The notes: generated by a model not told the origin, from the letters alone. A stretch of DNA of 64,000 nt from Winogradskya humida (GCF_016862215.1 NZ_BOMN01000018.1:1-64000); one strand, 5' to 3'; positions 36,917 through 45,124 are shown, counted from the stretch's first letter. Made by a program: numbers and translations.

Positions 36917-36935
36917 GCAGGTTAGGCTAACCTAA
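36917..36935 (-). promoter_or_regulatory. IdeR/DmdR-type iron box
   Basis: GCAGGTTAGGCTAACCTAA matches the 19-bp consensus TTAGGTTAGGCTAACCTAA at 17 positions and touches the ATPase start codon. On the minus strand TAGCCT lies 7 nt before the ATG and could be the -10 box of a leaderless promoter, so the repressor would sit on the transcription start. Confidence 0.9.
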
Positions 36936-36999
36936 GCCCGGGACAGCCGTTCAGGGGGCCGGGCTTCCTCTCACAGGTTTGACCGGGAAGAATGCCGCC

Positions 37000-37812
37000 A
37001 TGGCGGACATCGACAGGTCACCGGAGCCCACAGTCATCGGCTCGGGCCCCAGCCCCATGACGGTGCTGCTCTACACGCCACCGGCCGTCGTGCCGATCAG
37101 CTTCGCGCTCAGCCTGGCCGCGCAGAACAGCGCGTGGGGTGGCTTCTTCCAGGCGACCGCCGTCGTGGCGCTCTTCCTGAGCGCACCCGCGGCCGTCCAC
37201 CGGATCTTCACAGCGCTCAGCCCCCGCCGGGCCGACGACGCCGCCGGCGGGACGCTGACCGGCACGTTCGAGCGCCGCCGCTACGCCGAGGCGCTCACCG
37301 CCGCCGGGCGGCTCGACGCCGCGATCCCGCTGCTGACCGAGATGCACGACGAGGGCTGGCCCGCGGTCGACCTGACCGAGGTACGCCGGACCAGCGGCCA
37401 GGCGCTGACGGTGCTCGCCGAGCGGCTTCGCATCCACGAGGCGATGGGCCGGCGCCTCACCGAGGTCCTCGACGAGCAGCACAGCGCCGACCTCACGCCC
37501 GCCAACAAGGAGCGACTGGCCGTAGCCGCCGACGAGCTGCGTGATGCAAGGGCGGCGTATCAGTCCTCGATCGAGGAGCCGATCACCTACCTGCGCGAGC
37601 TGGCCGACCAGGCCGAGCTGGCGATCGCGCACTGGGACCAGATCCGCCGCGGGGCCGACAGCGAGAGCCGCGTACGCCGCATCCTGCGCGACGCCCGCGC
37701 GGCCATCGACCACGCCAACTCCCCCACCACGGACCCGGACGCCGAGGTGCTGCCGACCCTGCGCGCGGTCAACGAGCTCGTCGAGAAGCACGGGCCCGAG
37801 CTGTACCGCTAA
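37000..37812 (+). CDS. Hypothetical protein with two N-terminal membrane segments
   Basis: A 270-residue protein I do not recognise. Residues ~20-65 contain two hydrophobic stretches (MTVLLYTPPAVVPISFALSL and FFQATAVVALFLSAPAAVH), and the rest is a charged alpha-helical domain (RRYAEALTAAGRLDAAIPLL through a long helix pair ending VNELVEKHG) suggesting a coiled or TPR-like cytoplasmic part. ATG 37000 is used; a TTG at 36979 would add seven residues. It diverges from the iron operon and its stop overlaps the convergent VOC gene by 4 nt. Confidence 0.7.
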   Translation: MADIDRSPEPTVIGSGPSPMTVLLYTPPAVVPISFALSLAAQNSAWGGFFQATAVVALFLSAPAAVHRIFTALSPRRADDAAGGTLTGTFERRRYAEALTAAGRLDAAIPLLTEMHDEGWPAVDLTEVRRTSGQALTVLAERLRIHEAMGRRLTEVLDEQHSADLTPANKERLAVAADELRDARAAYQSSIEEPITYLRELADQAELAIAHWDQIRRGADSESRVRRILRDARAAIDHANSPTTDPDAEVLPTLRAVNELVEKHGPELYR

Positions 37813-38537
37813 ACCGTCCACACCAGACAGAACGGCTTTCCGGCGGGATCGGCGAAGACCCGCCAGTCATCGCCCTCGCCGTCCAGCCGGGTGGCGCCGG
37901 CTGCCAGTGCGGCCCGTTCCGCCACGTCCACGTCCCGCACGTGCACGTCGAGGTGGATCTGCTGCGGGTACGCCGGGTCGGGCCAGCGCGGCGCGGAGTA
38001 GTTCTCGACCTGCTGGAACATCACGGGCTGCGAGCCGTACTCGCCGATCATGGCCATGCCGTCCGCCTCGTACGTCACCGGCTTGCCGAGCAGCTCCGCG
38101 TAGAACTGGCTGAGCAGCTTCGCATCGGGACAGTCGAGCATGACGTCCCCCAGCGTCGTCGCCGGATCGCCGGGGTTGAGGCACAGATCGAACGGGTGCC
38201 CGGCCGGGTCGGCGAGCGTGTGCCACTTCTCGTTGCGGCGCAGCACGGTGGCGCCGAGCTCCTGGGCGCGCCCGGCTGCGGCGTCGATGTCCGGCACCCG
38301 GAAGTCGAGGTGCGCCTGCTGGGGATGCTCCTGCCCCGGCCACGCCGGTGCCACGTGGCCGGGTGCCAGCTGCAGCCCGATCCGCCACCCGTCCTCACTG
38401 AGCAGCGTGATCCAGTCGTCCCCGTCGTCCGCGGGCAGCCGCTTCCACCCGGTGAGCTGCTCGTAGAACGTGGCCAGGCGAAAGATGTCCGGGGCGTCCA
38501 GCGCGACGGCCCGCAAGGTGCCGATCTCAGAGGTCAT
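37809..38537 (-). CDS. Two-domain VOC (glyoxalase-like) protein
   Basis: A 242-residue protein with two vicinal-oxygen-chelate domains, ~8-120 and ~126-240. Paired markers are FRLATFYEQLTGWKR with AHLDFRVPDIDAA, and LLSQFYAELLGKPV with IHLDVHVRDVDVA; each domain ends DPAGHPFDLC or DPAGKPFCLV. His and Glu metal-ligand positions are partly kept. Such tandem proteins are common in actinomycetes, including resistance and catabolic enzymes; the substrate is unknown. Confidence 0.88.
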   Translation of the reverse strand: MTSEIGTLRAVALDAPDIFRLATFYEQLTGWKRLPADDGDDWITLLSEDGWRIGLQLAPGHVAPAWPGQEHPQQAHLDFRVPDIDAAAGRAQELGATVLRRNEKWHTLADPAGHPFDLCLNPGDPATTLGDVMLDCPDAKLLSQFYAELLGKPVTYEADGMAMIGEYGSQPVMFQQVENYSAPRWPDPAYPQQIHLDVHVRDVDVAERAALAAGATRLDGEGDDWRVFADPAGKPFCLVWTV

Positions 38538-38565
38538 ACCGCCGATCCTGCCCGCCCGGGGCCGT

Positions 38566-39144
38566 TCACGCCCGGATCGCCGCGACCGCCTCGTCGTAGA
38601 GTTCGAAGACCGACTGTTTGCCGCCCCCCGTGGTCCAGGCGTCGACAGCCGCGTTCAGGCAGGCCAGCGCACTGGTCACGATCGCCGCGGCCCGGGGATC
38701 GCCGGCGCTGCCCGGGGGCACGCCGAGCCGGCGCTCGACCTCCGGGACGAGCTGGCCGGTCCAGCGCAGCTGCTTCTCGACCTGCCGCGCCCGCAGCGAC
38801 GGCGTCTCGTGGAACATCGCCGTGATCCTGGCGGCCCACTCGGGGGTGAACTCCATCTCCGTCGCGAGCACGTCGAGCGCGGCCCGCAGCGCCTCCCACG
38901 GCCCCTCGGAATCCGGTCGCCCCGCCAGGACCTCCTGCACGCGGACTCCACGCTCGGCGATGTCCCCTAGCGCGATGTCCTCCTTGGACTCGAAGTAGCG
39001 GAACAGCGAGCGGCGGGAGACGTCGGCCTCGGCGGCGATCTGCTCCATCGTCGTCGCGTCGAAGCCCTGCTCCAGGAAGAGCCGCATGGCCGTGGCCGCG
39101 ATGTCCGCCTTGACGGCCTGCCGCGTGCGCTCCCGTAGCCCCAT
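38566..39144 (-). CDS. TetR-family regulator (divergent from SDR)
   Basis: A 192-residue TetR-type repressor. The DNA-binding part is MGLRERTRQAVKADIAATAM, TTMEQIAAEADVSRRSLFRYF and SKEDI; the C-terminal ~130 residues form a helical ligand pocket typical of MftR-like TetRs (VPEVERRLG). ATG 39144 is chosen because the HTH begins there and TATGAT lies 7 nt upstream, fitting a leaderless mRNA. A 15-bp palindrome lies between it and the divergent SDR gene, so it likely represses both. Confidence 0.88.
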   Translation of the reverse strand: MGLRERTRQAVKADIAATAMRLFLEQGFDATTMEQIAAEADVSRRSLFRYFESKEDIALGDIAERGVRVQEVLAGRPDSEGPWEALRAALDVLATEMEFTPEWAARITAMFHETPSLRARQVEKQLRWTGQLVPEVERRLGVPPGSAGDPRAAAIVTSALACLNAAVDAWTTGGGKQSVFELYDEAVAAIRA

Positions 39145-39151
39145 GATGCCG

Positions 39152-39202
39152 ATCATAGCGGGTGGTGCCGATCTGGCACTCAGTGCCATTTTGGCATACA
39201 GT
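39152..39202. promoter_or_regulatory. Divergent leaderless promoters around a TetR palindrome
   Basis: TGGCACTCAGTGCCA (39174-39188) is a perfect 7+7 bp palindrome. On the minus strand TATGAT (39157-39152) is 7 nt before the TetR ATG. On the plus strand TACAGT (39197-39202) is 7 nt before the SDR ATG at 39210, with the palindrome over its -35 position (spacer 17 from 39174-39179). One operator could control both genes. Confidence 0.65.
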
Positions 39203-39209
39203 CACCTCT

Positions 39210-39989
39210 ATGACACCCGTGGACTATCGCAACCAGACCACCCTGATCACCGGCGCGAGCGCCGGCATCGGCCGCGAGTTCGCCCGCGCCCTCGCCCGCC
39301 GCGGCTCCGGCCTCGTCCTCGTCGCCCGCCGCCGGGACCGCCTCGACGAGCTCGCCGCCGAGCTCGACGTCCCGACGACCGTCATCCCGCTCGATCTCAG
39401 CGAGCCCGCCGCCGGGGAGCGCCTGGCCGCCGAGATCGCCGGCCGCGGGCTGAGCGTCACCAGCGTCATCAACAACGCGGGCTTCGGCTCACACGGCAAC
39501 TTCCACGAGCTCGATCCGGGCCGCCTGCGCGACGAGATCGCCGTCAACGTCGCCGCGGTCGCCGACATCACCCGGGCGTTCCTGCCGGCGCTGCGGGCCG
39601 CGGGCACCGGGGTGCTGGTCAACATCGCGAGCCTGGGGTCGTACCAGGCAGGTCCGCACATGGCCCAGTACGCGGCGACCAAGGCGTTCGTGCTGAGCCT
39701 GACCGAGGCGGTGTGGCAGGAGAGCATCGGCACCGGATTGCGGGTGCTCAGCCTCGCACCCGGCCTGACCCGCACGGAGTTCTTCGACGTGGTCGGCAAC
39801 GACTCCATGACCCGCTTCGGGCGGTTCCAGACCCCCGAGCAGGTCGTGGCGTACGGGCTGAGCGTCCTCGACCGCCGCAACCCCCCGCCGAGCGTGATCT
39901 CCGGGCTGCCCAACCGCATCATGGCGAACGCGGGACGCCTGCTCACCCGTCGCCGGATCGTGCTGATCGGTGGCGTCGCGGGCGGGTAG
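39210..39989 (+). CDS. Short-chain dehydrogenase/reductase
   Basis: A 259-residue classical SDR of the DltE/YdfG-like type. The cofactor motif is TGASAGIG near residue 14, NNAGFGSHG follows near 88, and the catalytic Ser...YxxxK is in IASLGSYQ and QYAATK. RRRDRLDE after the second strand suggests NADP(H). It probably reduces an aldehyde or ketone; no substrate can be named. It shares a promoter region with a TetR gene and is followed by a second TetR operon. A C-terminal basic helix (LLTRRRIVLIGGVAGG) could touch membrane. Confidence 0.88.
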   Translation: MTPVDYRNQTTLITGASAGIGREFARALARRGSGLVLVARRRDRLDELAAELDVPTTVIPLDLSEPAAGERLAAEIAGRGLSVTSVINNAGFGSHGNFHELDPGRLRDEIAVNVAAVADITRAFLPALRAAGTGVLVNIASLGSYQAGPHMAQYAATKAFVLSLTEAVWQESIGTGLRVLSLAPGLTRTEFFDVVGNDSMTRFGRFQTPEQVVAYGLSVLDRRNPPPSVISGLPNRIMANAGRLLTRRRIVLIGGVAGG

Positions 39990-40024
39990 ACAGTGTCTAC
40001 GGTGACCTGGTAGACACTGTCTAT
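39986..40024 (+). promoter_or_regulatory. Tandem TetR operators overlapping a start codon
   Basis: GTAGACAGTGTCTAC (39986-40000) is a perfect 7+7 palindrome; GTAGACACTGTCTAT (40010-40024) has one mismatch and reaches into the ATG at 40023. Centres are 24 nt apart. TAGACA (40011-40016) is 6 nt before the ATG and may be the -10 of a leaderless promoter. The site also overlaps the end of the SDR gene. Confidence 0.72.
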
Positions 40025-40580
40025 GCCCGCCGACCTCCGCACCCGGCTCGTTGACGCCGGCGTTGCCCTGGTCGCCGAGGAGGGCACCGACGCGCTGTCG
40101 CTGCGCGAGATCGCCCGCCGCGCCGGGGTGTCGCACGGGGCTCCGCGACGCGTCTTCCCCACCCACCGCGAGCTGCTCGCCGCCGTCGCGCGGGAGGGCT
40201 ACGCCGATCTCACCGACCGGGTCGCCCGGCTTCCCGTCGTGGGCGACCCGGGCACTGATCTGCTCGCGCTGGCGCGGATGTATGTGGAGTTCGCGCGTAC
40301 CAATCGCGGGATGTTCGAGCTGATGTTCCGGCACGAGCTGCTCAGCGGGAACAAGGAGGGGCTCCGCGGGGTCAGCAAGCCACTTTTCGGCGTACTGATG
40401 GAAAGGCTCGGAGCGCAACAATCCGACGCTGCCGTAAGGGCCGGGGCCTTCTGGGCCAACCTGCACGGCATCGCCCAGCTCTGGCTGTGGGACAGCCTCC
40501 AGATGGCCACCGGCAACGACGACCTCGAAGCGCTGCTGCGCCGGGCCGTGCAAGCGCACACAGGAGCGACACCGTGCTGA
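40023..40580 (+). CDS. TetR-family regulator (with acyltransferase operon)
   Basis: A 185-residue TetR repressor. The HTH is ALSLREIARRAGVSHGAPRRVFPTHRELL (in parts) near residues 22-52; TetR_C_33-like helices follow (FARTNRGMFELMFRHELL and WANLHGIAQLWLWDS). It is followed by an acyltransferase gene that overlaps its stop by 7 nt, a fixed pairing that suggests control of lipid acylation by a lipid-like ligand (inference). Two palindromes over its own start predict autorepression. Confidence 0.88.
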   Translation: MPADLRTRLVDAGVALVAEEGTDALSLREIARRAGVSHGAPRRVFPTHRELLAAVAREGYADLTDRVARLPVVGDPGTDLLALARMYVEFARTNRGMFELMFRHELLSGNKEGLRGVSKPLFGVLMERLGAQQSDAAVRAGAFWANLHGIAQLWLWDSLQMATGNDDLEALLRRAVQAHTGATPC

Positions 40581-41239
40581 TCCCCCACCTCGTCCGGGCG
40601 GCCCTCGTCCCGGTGTCCCGGCTGGCGTTCCGGCCGACGATCGAAGGCCTGGCGCATCTGCCGACGGACGGCCCGGTCATCGTCGCGGCCAACCACATCT
40701 CCGCGCTGGACAGCTTCCTGATCCCGCTGGTCAGCCCGCGCCCGGTGTTCTTCCTGGCCAAGGAGGAATACTTCACCGGCAGCGGCCCGCTCGGCGCCCT
40801 CACCCGCACCGCCATCAGCGGTCTCGGCGCGATCCCGGTCCCCCGCGGTGGTCACCGCGCTGCCCAGGCCGCCCTGGAGGCCTCCCTCGCGGTGCTCAAG
40901 GACGGCCGGGCGTTCGGCATCCACCCCGAGGGCACCCGCTCCCGCGACGGCCGGCTCTACCGCGGCCGCACCGGCGTGGCCTGGCTGGCCATGGCCTCCG
41001 GCGCCCCGGTCGTCCCCGCGGCCCTGATCGGCACCGACCGCGTCCACCCGGTCGGCACCCTCATCCCCCGCCCGGGCAAGGTCACCGTCCGCTTCGGCGA
41101 GCCCCTGCACTTCCCGCAGCCCGCGGGCAGCGCCGCGAAGGCCCGCCGCGAGGCCACCGACCAGATCATGGACGCCATCGCGGCCCTGTCCGGCCAGGAC
41201 CGCGCGGACACCTACAACGAGGTCTCCACCAGCGACTGA
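40574..41239 (+). CDS. PlsC-type 1-acyl-glycerol-3-phosphate acyltransferase family
   Basis: A 221-residue membrane-associated acyltransferase. The catalytic HxxxxD is in AANHISALDSFLIP near residue 40, and PEGTRSRDGRLYRGRTGV is the second conserved block; VPAALIGTDRV and KVTVRFGEPL follow. It should transfer an acyl chain to lysophosphatidate or a related acceptor at the inner membrane. GTG 40574 is chosen because CAGGAG lies 7 nt upstream and it overlaps the TetR stop. Its 3' end overlaps the convergent DUF1905 gene by 28 nt. Confidence 0.9.
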   Translation: MLIPHLVRAALVPVSRLAFRPTIEGLAHLPTDGPVIVAANHISALDSFLIPLVSPRPVFFLAKEEYFTGSGPLGALTRTAISGLGAIPVPRGGHRAAQAALEASLAVLKDGRAFGIHPEGTRSRDGRLYRGRTGVAWLAMASGAPVVPAALIGTDRVHPVGTLIPRPGKVTVRFGEPLHFPQPAGSAAKARREATDQIMDAIAALSGQDRADTYNEVSTSD

Positions 41240-41520
41240 CCGACACCGAGGCGCACGGTGACCACCTCACCGACGTCGATCCCCTCGGCCTTGCGCACCC
41301 ACGTCTTCAGGGGCACCACATATCGGCCGTCCTTGGGCCACAGCGACGTGGTCCACCGCGTGCCCCCGATCTCGGCGTCTACCGGGATCATGCCCCACCC
41401 GTAGCTGACCTCCGCCGCGACCTCGGCGATCGCGGCACAGCCCTCCTCGGGCACGGTCACGAAATGCCACGGCGCCGGCCCCCGCCAGAACCACACCTCA
41501 CCGGCGAACTCAAGCTCCAT
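41212..41520 (-). CDS. DUF1905 protein
   Basis: A 102-residue protein of the DUF1905 family, a small beta-barrel-like fold of unknown function. FAGEVWFWRGPAPWHFVTVP at the start, then GWGMIPVDAEIGGTRWTTSL, DGRYVVPLKTWVRKAEGI and VGEVVTVRL are family blocks. No signal peptide or metal motif. It overlaps the end of the PlsC gene tail-to-tail by 28 nt, so the last nine codons of each are constrained by the other. Confidence 0.85.
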   Translation of the reverse strand: MELEFAGEVWFWRGPAPWHFVTVPEEGCAAIAEVAAEVSYGWGMIPVDAEIGGTRWTTSLWPKDGRYVVPLKTWVRKAEGIDVGEVVTVRLGVGQSLVETSL

Positions 41521-41543
41521 GCCGCCCCACGCTACCGGGCAGG

Positions 41544-42167
41544 TCAGGCAGGTGCCGGGGTCAGCCAGCGGTCCAGCTCGGTGAGGATGTTCCCGAGCTC
41601 GGGCCCGAGGGCGTCGGCGATCTCGGTCAGGGTCTGTCCCTCGTGGGCACGGCGGCCGGACTCGCTCAGGAAGATCTGGAAAACGCCGGCCAGGGCGATG
41701 CCCTGCAGCCGGGCGATCTCCGGCGGGACCGGGCTCGTCTCGCTGATCGCCGCGGTGAGCGCGGCGGCCTGGCGATCGGCCACCTCGAGGGCCAGCCGGT
41801 TGATCGCCGGACTGATGATCGCCAGATAGCCGAGCGTGCCGCGGGCACTCTCCTGTGGCATGTCCCGCATCGCCGACACCGCCTGCAGGACGTAGTCGCG
41901 GATCGCAGCCGCGGGGGTGGCCCCCGCGGGCCGGGAGCGGATCAGGTCGCCCAGCTGTTGCTGGATCTGCTGCTCGCGATCGGTGACCAGCTGCTCCTTG
42001 GTCGGGAAGTAGTTGTAGAGCGTCTGATCCGCCACCTCGGCCGCACGCGCGATCTCGCTGACCGTCACCCGCTCATAACCACGCTCGGCGAAGAGCCGCG
42101 CCGCGGTGTCGGCGATGAGCCGGCGGGTGCGCGCCTTCTTGAGGTCACGAAGTCCTGGTTCCGCCAC
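41544..42167 (-). CDS. TetR-family regulator (divergent from HSL-type hydrolase)
   Basis: A 207-residue TetR repressor. The HTH block is AARLFAERGYERVTVSEIA, AAEVADQTLYNYFPTKEQLV. The C-terminal helices resemble MftR/SACE-like TetRs (LAIISPAINRLALEVADRQ). Start GTG 42167. The 61-nt gap to the divergent alpha/beta hydrolase contains an imperfect dyad, so this regulator likely controls the hydrolase, possibly in response to its substrate (inference). Confidence 0.87.
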   Translation of the reverse strand: MAEPGLRDLKKARTRRLIADTAARLFAERGYERVTVSEIARAAEVADQTLYNYFPTKEQLVTDREQQIQQQLGDLIRSRPAGATPAAAIRDYVLQAVSAMRDMPQESARGTLGYLAIISPAINRLALEVADRQAAALTAAISETSPVPPEIARLQGIALAGVFQIFLSESGRRAHEGQTLTEIADALGPELGNILTELDRWLTPAPA

Positions 42168-42201
42168 CGCAGAAGTGTATCAAGCCACAAACTTGTAGCT
42201 G

Positions 42202-42217
42202 ACTCCATAATTAGAGT
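42202..42217. promoter_or_regulatory. Imperfect dyad between divergent TetR and hydrolase
   Basis: ACTCCATAATTAGAGT has only 4-bp perfect outer arms around an AT-rich centre in an otherwise GC-rich region. It lies midway between the two start codons and could be a TetR operator or simply promoter DNA. Weak evidence. Confidence 0.35.
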
Positions 42218-42228
42218 ACGCTCCAGGC

Positions 42229-43200
42229 ATGCCTATCCCCCGTACGCCGTACGACCCCGAACTCGTCGCCATGGAGCCGGAGCAGGAGTTCCCGGCGTTC
42301 ACCCGTGAACTGCTCGAAATGATGAGGTCCCGCCCGTCCGGCGGGGTCGCGCAGCTCGGCGCAGAGCTCGCCCGCACCGGTGTGCGGCACGAGGAGCGCA
42401 CGATCGCCGGACCGTCGGGCGCCATCACGCTGTCGATCTTCACGCCCCGGGCCCCGCGGACCGGCATGCCCGCCCTGTACTCGATCCACGGCGGCGGCAT
42501 GATCGCCGGCGACCGGTTCGGCGGCCTGGCGGAGTTCGGATTCCTCGACTGGGTGAACGAGTTCGGGATGGTCCTGATCTCGCCCGAATACCACCTGGCA
42601 CCCGCCGTGCAGGGCACCGCACTCGTCGAGGACTGCTACACCGGGCTCACGTGGGTCGCCGGCAACGCCGGGAGTCTCGGCATCGACGCAGCGCGCATCA
42701 TCCTGGGCGGGTTCTCCGGAGGCGGCGGCCTGGCGGCGGGCACCGCACTGCTCGCACGCGACCTGGGCGGCCCTGCAGTGCTCGGCCAGCTGCTGATCTG
42801 TCCGCAACTGGACGACCGGGGCCGGACCGTGTCGGCACGCCAGTTCAGCAAGGAGAACGGCGCCCGCCGCGGCCTGACGACGGACCACATCCGGTTCGCC
42901 TGGGACATGGTCCTGGGCGAGGGGCACGCCGAGGGCACACCGAGCCCCATCGCCGTCCCGGCCCGGGCCCCGGACCTGTCCGGACTGCCGCAGGCCTACC
43001 TCGACGCCGGCTCCGCCGAGCCCTTCCGCGACGAGACCGTCGACTACGCCTCCCGGATCTGGGCCGGCGGCGGACAGGCCGAGCTGCACATCTGGGCCGG
43101 CGGCTGGCACGGCTTCGAAACGGCTGCCAAGGCCACGGTGACCGCGGCGGCCCGCGCGGCCCGGGAAAGCTGGCTGCGCAGGATCCTCGCGGCCGGGTGA
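42229..43200 (+). CDS. HSL-family alpha/beta hydrolase (esterase)
   Basis: A 323-residue hormone-sensitive-lipase-type esterase. SIHGGGMIAGDR near residue 84 is the HGGG oxyanion motif; GGFSGGGGLAAG near 160 is the nucleophile elbow (GFSGG instead of the usual GDSAG); the Asp lies in QAYLDAGSAEPFRDE and the His in WAGGWHGFE. It hydrolyses a carboxylic ester of unknown nature. No signal peptide. It diverges from a TetR gene. Confidence 0.9.
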   Translation: MPIPRTPYDPELVAMEPEQEFPAFTRELLEMMRSRPSGGVAQLGAELARTGVRHEERTIAGPSGAITLSIFTPRAPRTGMPALYSIHGGGMIAGDRFGGLAEFGFLDWVNEFGMVLISPEYHLAPAVQGTALVEDCYTGLTWVAGNAGSLGIDAARIILGGFSGGGGLAAGTALLARDLGGPAVLGQLLICPQLDDRGRTVSARQFSKENGARRGLTTDHIRFAWDMVLGEGHAEGTPSPIAVPARAPDLSGLPQAYLDAGSAEPFRDETVDYASRIWAGGGQAELHIWAGGWHGFETAAKATVTAAARAARESWLRRILAAG

Positions 43201-43224
43201 GACAGGCCCTTCTACACTGCGGCG

Positions 43225-43752
43225 GTGCGGACCGTGACAGTGCAGGGAACCAATGGCGCGACATGGCGGGTACGGGTGGTGTGGGAGCCACGCTGGCGGG
43301 CCCTCGCCCGGCGGTTCGGTGGGTGGCGGCGCAATCGCAAGAACGGACCGGATCTCGGCGGGCTCGACTTCCCGTCCAGCAGCCATTCCGGTGGCGGTGG
43401 CGGTGGCTGGGGTGACCTCGGCGACGACATCGCGATCGGCATCGCGATCATCGTCGGGATGATCGTGTTCGGGGTGCTGTTCTGGTGGTTCCTGCTTCCG
43501 CTGCTGCTGCTCGTGCTCGACGTGGTGGTCGTGGTGGTGCTGCTGATCGCGGGCATCGTGGGCCGGGTGCTGTTCCGCCGGCCCTGGATCGTGGAAGCGA
43601 CCGGCGATGGCGGCGCCCCGGTGGCAGCCGAGGTCGTCGGCTGGCGGGCGGCGCTGCGCAGCCGGGACGAGATCGCGGACAGGCTGCGGCTCGGCTATTC
43701 GCCGCAGGACGCCGTGACGGCGGTCCGGCTGCCCGGCGCTCAGAGGCTGTAG
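43225..43752 (+). CDS. Small membrane protein of unknown function
   Basis: A 175-residue protein that I do not recognise by name. It has a basic N-terminal domain (TWRVRVVWEPRWRALARR), a Ser/Gly linker (SHSGGGGGGWGD), two or three closely packed hydrophobic helices from ~70 to 115 (IAIGIAIIVGMIVFGVLFWW and VVVVVLLIAGIVGRVLF) and a cytoplasmic tail that may be a conserved segment (WRAALRSRDEIADRL). It overlaps the convergent neighbour by 13 nt. Confidence 0.72.
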   Translation: MRTVTVQGTNGATWRVRVVWEPRWRALARRFGGWRRNRKNGPDLGGLDFPSSSHSGGGGGGWGDLGDDIAIGIAIIVGMIVFGVLFWWFLLPLLLLVLDVVVVVVLLIAGIVGRVLFRRPWIVEATGDGGAPVAAEVVGWRAALRSRDEIADRLRLGYSPQDAVTAVRLPGAQRL

Positions 43753-44738
43753 GCGTACCTCACCCGGCGTTGGCCGTCGTAGATCGCGCGCAGCCACGGC
43801 TCGCGCACCGCGGGCAGCCGGGCCAGCGTCGCGTGGAAGGCTCGCGCGTCCGGGCGGAAGGGCGTGTGCGGGTGCAACGGCAGCGGATCGTCGCGCATCG
43901 CGTCGTCGGGCATCGCACCGGCTCCGGGGACCGGCCTGCGGTCCCGGGTGAACGCGAGCCATACCCACACGTCCCACTCCAGCGGCGCCACGGGCGTGGC
44001 GCCCGGCGACGGCCACGACTCACCGGTCTGCGGATGCCGCGGAACCAGCAGGATGTCGGCCCCCGGATCGACCGGCACCCCCGGCCCGGCCATCACCACC
44101 CTCTTCTCCGGCAACCCCCGGCCGGGGGGCACGACGATGCGGGCGCCGTCCGCTGCCGCGACCAGGTGGGCGAGTGCCACCCCGGCCGCGGCAGTCCAGC
44201 GTAGATCCCAGTGTCCCTGCTGCTCGACGGGCGGCGTCCCCGGCCGCAGCCCCCGCAGATCGGCCCAGTCGTCGACCGGGTCGGCACCGTCCTCCCGAGC
44301 AACCACGGCGCCGGGGTCCAGCCACACCGCCTGCCAGTACGAGCAGTCGTCGATCCGCGTCGCCACCGGCCGGCCGCACTGTTCACACCCCAGGTTCAGG
44401 CCGTCCACCCCACCGGTGAGCCCGAGGCAGTAGCCGTCGTCACGCCCGCCGATGAACGCCGTGCCGCGCACGTCCCCGGGTGCGATCACCACCGAGCCCG
44501 CCGGCCCGAGCGACAACGCGAAGACCGGTGCGTACAGGCCCTGCGCCTGCCCCTCGGCCTCGTCCCCATCGCGCCACGGCGATCCGGACCGGTGCGGCTC
44601 AACGGCAAAAGTGCCGGCCTCCATGAGTACGCCGAGAAAGTCATGCCACGCGTCCTGGTGAGCATGCGCGGGCAGAGCCACCCTTTGCACCGGAACGGTC
44701 AGCGCCGCGCCGCATCCTACGCACGCGAAAACTGTCAC
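43740..44738 (-). CDS. Conserved hypothetical protein with Cys pairs
   Basis: A 332-residue protein of unknown function that looks conserved in actinomycetes. The N-terminus FACVGCGAALTVPVQRVALP and a second NLGCEQCGRPVATRIDDCS form two CxxC pairs that may bind zinc. The central part has APGDVRGTAFIGGRDDGYCLGL; the C-terminal part is Pro/Arg-rich and ends RVRYAYSL. GTG 44738 is chosen because the Cys motif begins there. It may be a metal-stabilised binding protein. Confidence 0.7.
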   Translation of the reverse strand: MTVFACVGCGAALTVPVQRVALPAHAHQDAWHDFLGVLMEAGTFAVEPHRSGSPWRDGDEAEGQAQGLYAPVFALSLGPAGSVVIAPGDVRGTAFIGGRDDGYCLGLTGGVDGLNLGCEQCGRPVATRIDDCSYWQAVWLDPGAVVAREDGADPVDDWADLRGLRPGTPPVEQQGHWDLRWTAAAGVALAHLVAAADGARIVVPPGRGLPEKRVVMAGPGVPVDPGADILLVPRHPQTGESWPSPGATPVAPLEWDVWVWLAFTRDRRPVPGAGAMPDDAMRDDPLPLHPHTPFRPDARAFHATLARLPAVREPWLRAIYDGQRRVRYAYSL

Positions 44739-44773
44739 GCGCCGAGGATAGACAGGTGGCATCATCGGCGGCG

Positions 44774-45124
44774 ATGGGATTTCTCGATACGATCGCCGCC
44801 AGGGTGGCCGCCGGGTCCACAGTCGACTTCCGGCCGACCGGCTCCTCGATGGTGCCCCTGGTCCGCAGCCGCCAGCTCGTCACCGTCGCCCCGGTCGACC
44901 CCGCCAGGCTCGAGGTCGGTGACATCGTCCTGGCCAAGGTCGCCGGCACGACCTACCTGCACCTGGTGTCGGCCCTCGACCCCGGCAAGGGCCGCGTGCA
45001 GATCAGCAACAACCGCGGCCGGGTCAACGGCTGGACCACCCACCCCAGGATCTACGGCATCTGCACCGCCGTCGACGGCACCCCCCGCCCCCGCCTCACC
45101 GGCAAACAGGCTCAACCACGCTGA
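44774..45124 (+). CDS. S24/S26 peptidase-like protein lacking an obvious catalytic Lys
   Basis: A 116-residue protein resembling the signal-peptidase/LexA-type S24/S26 core. TGSSMVPLVRSRQLVTVAPV contains the Ser motif, and LEVGDIVLAKVAGTTYLHLV the following strands. In active members a Lys/Arg pair follows this strand; here the residues are LHLV, so proteolysis is doubtful. NNRGRVNGW is conserved in similar actinobacterial proteins. ATG 44774 is used (GTG 44756 is possible). The last codons lie within a 26-bp tandem repeat. Confidence 0.65.
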   Translation: MGFLDTIAARVAAGSTVDFRPTGSSMVPLVRSRQLVTVAPVDPARLEVGDIVLAKVAGTTYLHLVSALDPGKGRVQISNNRGRVNGWTTHPRIYGICTAVDGTPRPRLTGKQAQPR

